Source of the DNA: Comamonadaceae bacterium
Lineage (GTDB): Bacteria > Pseudomonadota > Gammaproteobacteria > Burkholderiales > Burkholderiaceae_C
NCBI GenBank assembly: GCA_947454585.1
Contig: CANGML010000017.1
Span: forward strand, 1 to 15,621
DNA: 15,621 nucleotides
Reading direction: 5' to 3'
Shown: positions 13,142 through 15,621 of the stretch, piece after piece
Position numbering within the stretch: the stretch's first letter is position 1
Layout: every line of letters begins with the position of its first letter
Program-made: the position numbers and the translations under genes
The notes under the pieces: model-generated
Databases searched by the model: none
The model's input: the letters and a program-made list of their open reading frames with translations, nothing else
What the model was told of the DNA's origin: nothing

Positions 13142-14530
13142 ATGCGCCGCCCGCTGCCCTACGCTTTTGCCCGCACCCACCAGCTCTTGCTGGAGGACGA
13201 CGGCCACACGCTCACCCTCTGGCACAGCGATGCGCCCGATCTGAGCGCCTGGAGCGAGGTGACACGCCGCCATGCGGTGCAGTCGTTTGAATACACCGAC
13301 AAAGCCAGCTTGGCCAAACGCATCAGCGAAGCCTACGCCCAAGCCGACAGCAACGCCGCCGCCGTGGTGAGCGAAGTCGAGAGCGATGCCGACCTCACGC
13401 GCATGATGCAAGAACTGCCCGCCGTGGAAGACTTGCTCGAAGCCGCCGACGATGCGCCCATCATCCGCATGCTGAACGCCTTGCTCACGCAGGCGGCACG
13501 CGATGGTGCGAGTGACATTCACATCGAGCCCTACGAGCGTCACAGCAGCGTGCGCTTCCGTGTGGACGGCACGCTGCGCGAGGTGGTGCAGCCCAACCGC
13601 GCCTTGCATGCAGCCCTGATCTCGCGCCTGAAAATCATGGCCGAGCTCGACATTGCCGAGAAGCGGTTGCCGCAAGACGGCCGCATCTCTTTGCGCCTGG
13701 GCCAACGCGCGATTGACGTGCGCGTGTCCACCTTGCCGAGCGCCCACGGCGAACGTGCCGTGCTGCGTTTGCTCGACAAGACTGAGAGCAAGCTCACCCT
13801 GGCGGCCGTGGGCATGGCGGGCGACACGCTGCGCCGCTTTGAAGCGCTGGTGCAGCAGCCGCACGGCATCATCTTGGTCACCGGCCCCACGGGCTCGGGT
13901 AAAACCACCACGCTTTACGCAGCGCTGCAAGGGCTAGACGCCTCGCGCAACAACATCATGACGGTGGAAGACCCGATTGAGTACGAGCTGGTTGGCGTAG
14001 GCCAAACCCAGGTGAACCCCAAAATTGATTTGGACTTTGCCAAAGCCCTGCGCGCCATCCTGCGCCAAGACCCCGACATCATCATGATTGGTGAGATTCG
14101 CGATTACGAGACTGCACAAATCGCCATCCAAGCCTCGCTCACCGGCCACTTGGTGCTGGCCACCTTGCACACCAACGATGCGGCCAGTGCCATCACCCGC
14201 TTGACCGACATGGGCGTGGAGCCCTTCTTGCTTAGCTCCTCCTTGCTGGGCGTGTTGGCCCAACGCCTGCTGCGCAAAACCTGCACGCATTGTTCAGGCC
14301 AGGGCTGCGACGCCTGCGGCCACAGTGGCTACCAAGGCCGCACCGGTATTTTTGAGCTGCTCACCACCAACGACGAGATCCGCGCCCTCATCCACAACCA
14401 AGCCAGCGAAGCACAACTGCGCGAGGCCGCCCTGCGCAATGGCATGACACTGATGCGCGACGATGGCGAGCGCTTGGTGCGTGCCGGCGTGTCCACGCGT
14501 GAAGAGCTGGTGCGCGTGACCCGCGACTAA
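13142..14530 (+). CDS. gspE: Type II secretion system assembly ATPase GspE
   Basis: A 462-residue cytoplasmic hexameric ATPase powering pseudopilus assembly. The N-terminal part (about 1-100) is short and binds GspL. The core has the S-D-I-H-I-E-P motif (124-130), Walker A G-P-T-G-S-G-K-T (248-255), the Asp box V-E-D-P-I-E-Y (275-281), Walker B I-I-M-I-G-E318-I-R-D, and the His box G-H-L-V-L-A-T-L-H-T-N-D (335-346). The zinc-binding cysteines are Cys381, 384, 389 and 392, a compact C-x2-C-x4-C-x2-C. In many GspE proteins the two pairs are separated by about 30 residues, so this loop is strongly shortened. All catalytic motifs are intact. Starts 2 nt after the gspD stop. Confidence 0.96.
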   Translation: MRRPLPYAFARTHQLLLEDDGHTLTLWHSDAPDLSAWSEVTRRHAVQSFEYTDKASLAKRISEAYAQADSNAAAVVSEVESDADLTRMMQELPAVEDLLEAADDAPIIRMLNALLTQAARDGASDIHIEPYERHSSVRFRVDGTLREVVQPNRALHAALISRLKIMAELDIAEKRLPQDGRISLRLGQRAIDVRVSTLPSAHGERAVLRLLDKTESKLTLAAVGMAGDTLRRFEALVQQPHGIILVTGPTGSGKTTTLYAALQGLDASRNNIMTVEDPIEYELVGVGQTQVNPKIDLDFAKALRAILRQDPDIIMIGEIRDYETAQIAIQASLTGHLVLATLHTNDAASAITRLTDMGVEPFLLSSSLLGVLAQRLLRKTCTHCSGQGCDACGHSGYQGRTGIFELLTTNDEIRALIHNQASEAQLREAALRNGMTLMRDDGERLVRAGVSTREELVRVTRD

Positions 14531-14556
14531 ACACCTGCGATCAAGCGCCATCACCC

Positions 14557-15621
14557 ATGCCCGCCTATTCCTTTGAAGCCCTAGACCCCCAAGGCCAAAC
14601 CCAGCGTGGCGTGCTAGAGGCCGAGACTGCGCGCGCCGCCCGCACCCAATTGCGTGCGCAAGATTGGGTGCCACTCAAGGTCGAAGCCGTGCAACGCCGC
14701 GGCAACGGATTGAACACCGTCATTTGGGAAAGCAAGGTCTTCAGCAGCACCGAGCTGTCGGTGTGGACACGTCAACTCGCGGGCTTGGTGAGTGCGGGGT
14801 TGCCGCTCGAACGCGCCTTGAGCGCCCTGACCGACGAAGCCGAAACACCCCGTCAACGCGACTTGGTCTCCGCCCTACGCACCGAGGTCAACGCAGGGGC
14901 CCCCTTTGCTAAGGCGCTCGCCCAACACCCACGCGAGTTCAGTGACATCTACACCGCCGTGATCGGTGCGGGCGAACAAAGCGGGCACCTCGGCCTGGTG
15001 CTCGAACGCTTGGCTGACGATTTGCAAGAACAACAAAACTTGCGCGGCAAGCTGCTGGCCGCAGGCCTCTATCCCGCCATTGTGTGTGTGGTGGCTTTGG
15101 TGATCGTGTTGTTCTTACTGGCCTATGTGGTGCCACAAGTAGCGCAAGTGTTCAGCAGCAACCAACAGCAACTGCCTGCGCTCACCCGCGTCATGCTGGC
15201 CCTGAGCAGCTTCGTACAAAACTTTTGGCTGTGGGGGGTGTTGCTGATGGCGGCACTCGCCACGGCGAGTCATCTGGCCTTGAAGCAAGTTGGCATGCGT
15301 TTGCGCTGGGATGCCGCTTGGCTGCAACTCCCGCTCATTGGCCGCTTGGCCCGTGGCTACAACGCGGCACGCTTTGCCAGCACCTTGGCGATGTTGGCCA
15401 GTGCAGGTGTGCCAATTTTGAAAGCACTGCAAGCGGCCACCGACACCCTCAACAACACCGCGCTCAAACGCGACGCCCAAGACGCGCTGGTGCTGGTACG
15501 TGAAGGTGCACCGCTGGCCTCGGCCTTGGCCCAGCACCCACGTTTCCCGCGCTTGTTGGTGATGTTCTCGCGCTTGGGTGAACAAACCGGCACGCTGCCC
15601 ACCATGCTGCAACGCGCTGCC
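14557..15621 (+). CDS. gspF: Type II secretion system inner-membrane platform protein GspF (3' end outside window)
   Basis: The frame from ATG 14557 is open for 355 codons to the window edge; GspF is usually about 400-405 residues, so some 50 are missing. The N-terminus M-P-A-Y-S-F-E-A-L-D is classic for GspF. The first T2SSF domain runs about 68-190, with R-Q-L-A-G-L-V-S-A-G-L-P-L and the I-G-A-G-E-Q-S-G-H-L motif (136-145). Membrane segments lie at about 171-193 and 222-243. The second copy begins near 270 with A-R-F-A-S-T-L-A-M-L-A-S-A-G-V-P-I-L and repeats F-S-R-L-G-E-Q-T-G-T-L (337-347). The third membrane segment lies beyond the window. GspF is the polytopic core through which GspE acts. 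Starts 26 nt after gspE with no clear ribosome binding site. Confidence 0.95.
   Translation, partial: MPAYSFEALDPQGQTQRGVLEAETARAARTQLRAQDWVPLKVEAVQRRGNGLNTVIWESKVFSSTELSVWTRQLAGLVSAGLPLERALSALTDEAETPRQRDLVSALRTEVNAGAPFAKALAQHPREFSDIYTAVIGAGEQSGHLGLVLERLADDLQEQQNLRGKLLAAGLYPAIVCVVALVIVLFLLAYVVPQVAQVFSSNQQQLPALTRVMLALSSFVQNFWLWGVLLMAALATASHLALKQVGMRLRWDAAWLQLPLIGRLARGYNAARFASTLAMLASAGVPILKALQAATDTLNNTALKRDAQDALVLVREGAPLASALAQHPRFPRLLVMFSRLGEQTGTLPTMLQRAA

Noticed and set aside
13010..13930. 306-codon minus-strand frame over gspE
   Set aside because: Shadow of the gspE codon pattern; no ribosome binding site or domain.

Overview
The window looks like chromosomal DNA from a betaproteobacterium of the order Burkholderiales, most likely Comamonadaceae. 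The evidence is a Burkholderiales-type trimeric porin, a bacterial Coq7, an OsmC protein, a two-ACT-domain threonine ammonia-lyase, and a type II secretion (T2SS) cluster in which gspC runs opposite to gspGHIJKLMN. No replicon, phage, insertion sequence, tRNA, rRNA or CRISPR signature is visible. The genus call is inference from protein character and gene order.

Region 1 (1-2262) is a cell-envelope region read on the minus strand. It holds the N-terminal part of a secreted lipoprotein with NHL-like beta-propeller repeats and an 11-glycine tether (cut by the window start), then a strong intrinsic terminator, then a complete general porin. The porin mRNA leader can form a 9-bp stem-loop just upstream of the ribosome binding site.

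Region 2 (2263-5102) is housekeeping. coq7 (ubiquinone biosynthesis) converges on an OsmC-family gene. A 174-bp gap then separates osmC from the divergent ilvA. This gap is the most structured non-coding piece of the window. It carries a 15-bp and a perfect 21-bp inverted repeat, a plausible promoter, a stem-loop with a C/U-rich anti-Shine-Dalgarno loop, and a perfect 10-bp terminator hairpin with seven T. The terminator has no coding gene upstream of it on its strand, so a small RNA (about 60 nt) or an ilvA leader is the best explanation.

Region 3 (5108-15621) is a T2SS locus. A short gspC lies on the minus strand, convergent with ilvA. Divergent from it is a tightly packed plus-strand operon: gspG, H, I, J, K, L, M, N, D, E and the first 355 codons of gspF. 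Several junctions are ATGA or TGATG overlaps, implying translational coupling. Together these encode the pseudopilus (G major; H, I, J, K minor), the inner-membrane platform (C, F, L, M), GspN, the outer-membrane secretin (D) and the assembly ATPase (E). The prepilin peptidase (gspO/pilD) is not in the window.

No wholly new protein system is evident. The best candidates for something undescribed are the osmC-ilvA intergenic RNA/operator cluster, the nearly abutting divergent gspC/gspG starts, the porin leader hairpin, and the compact four-cysteine motif of GspE.
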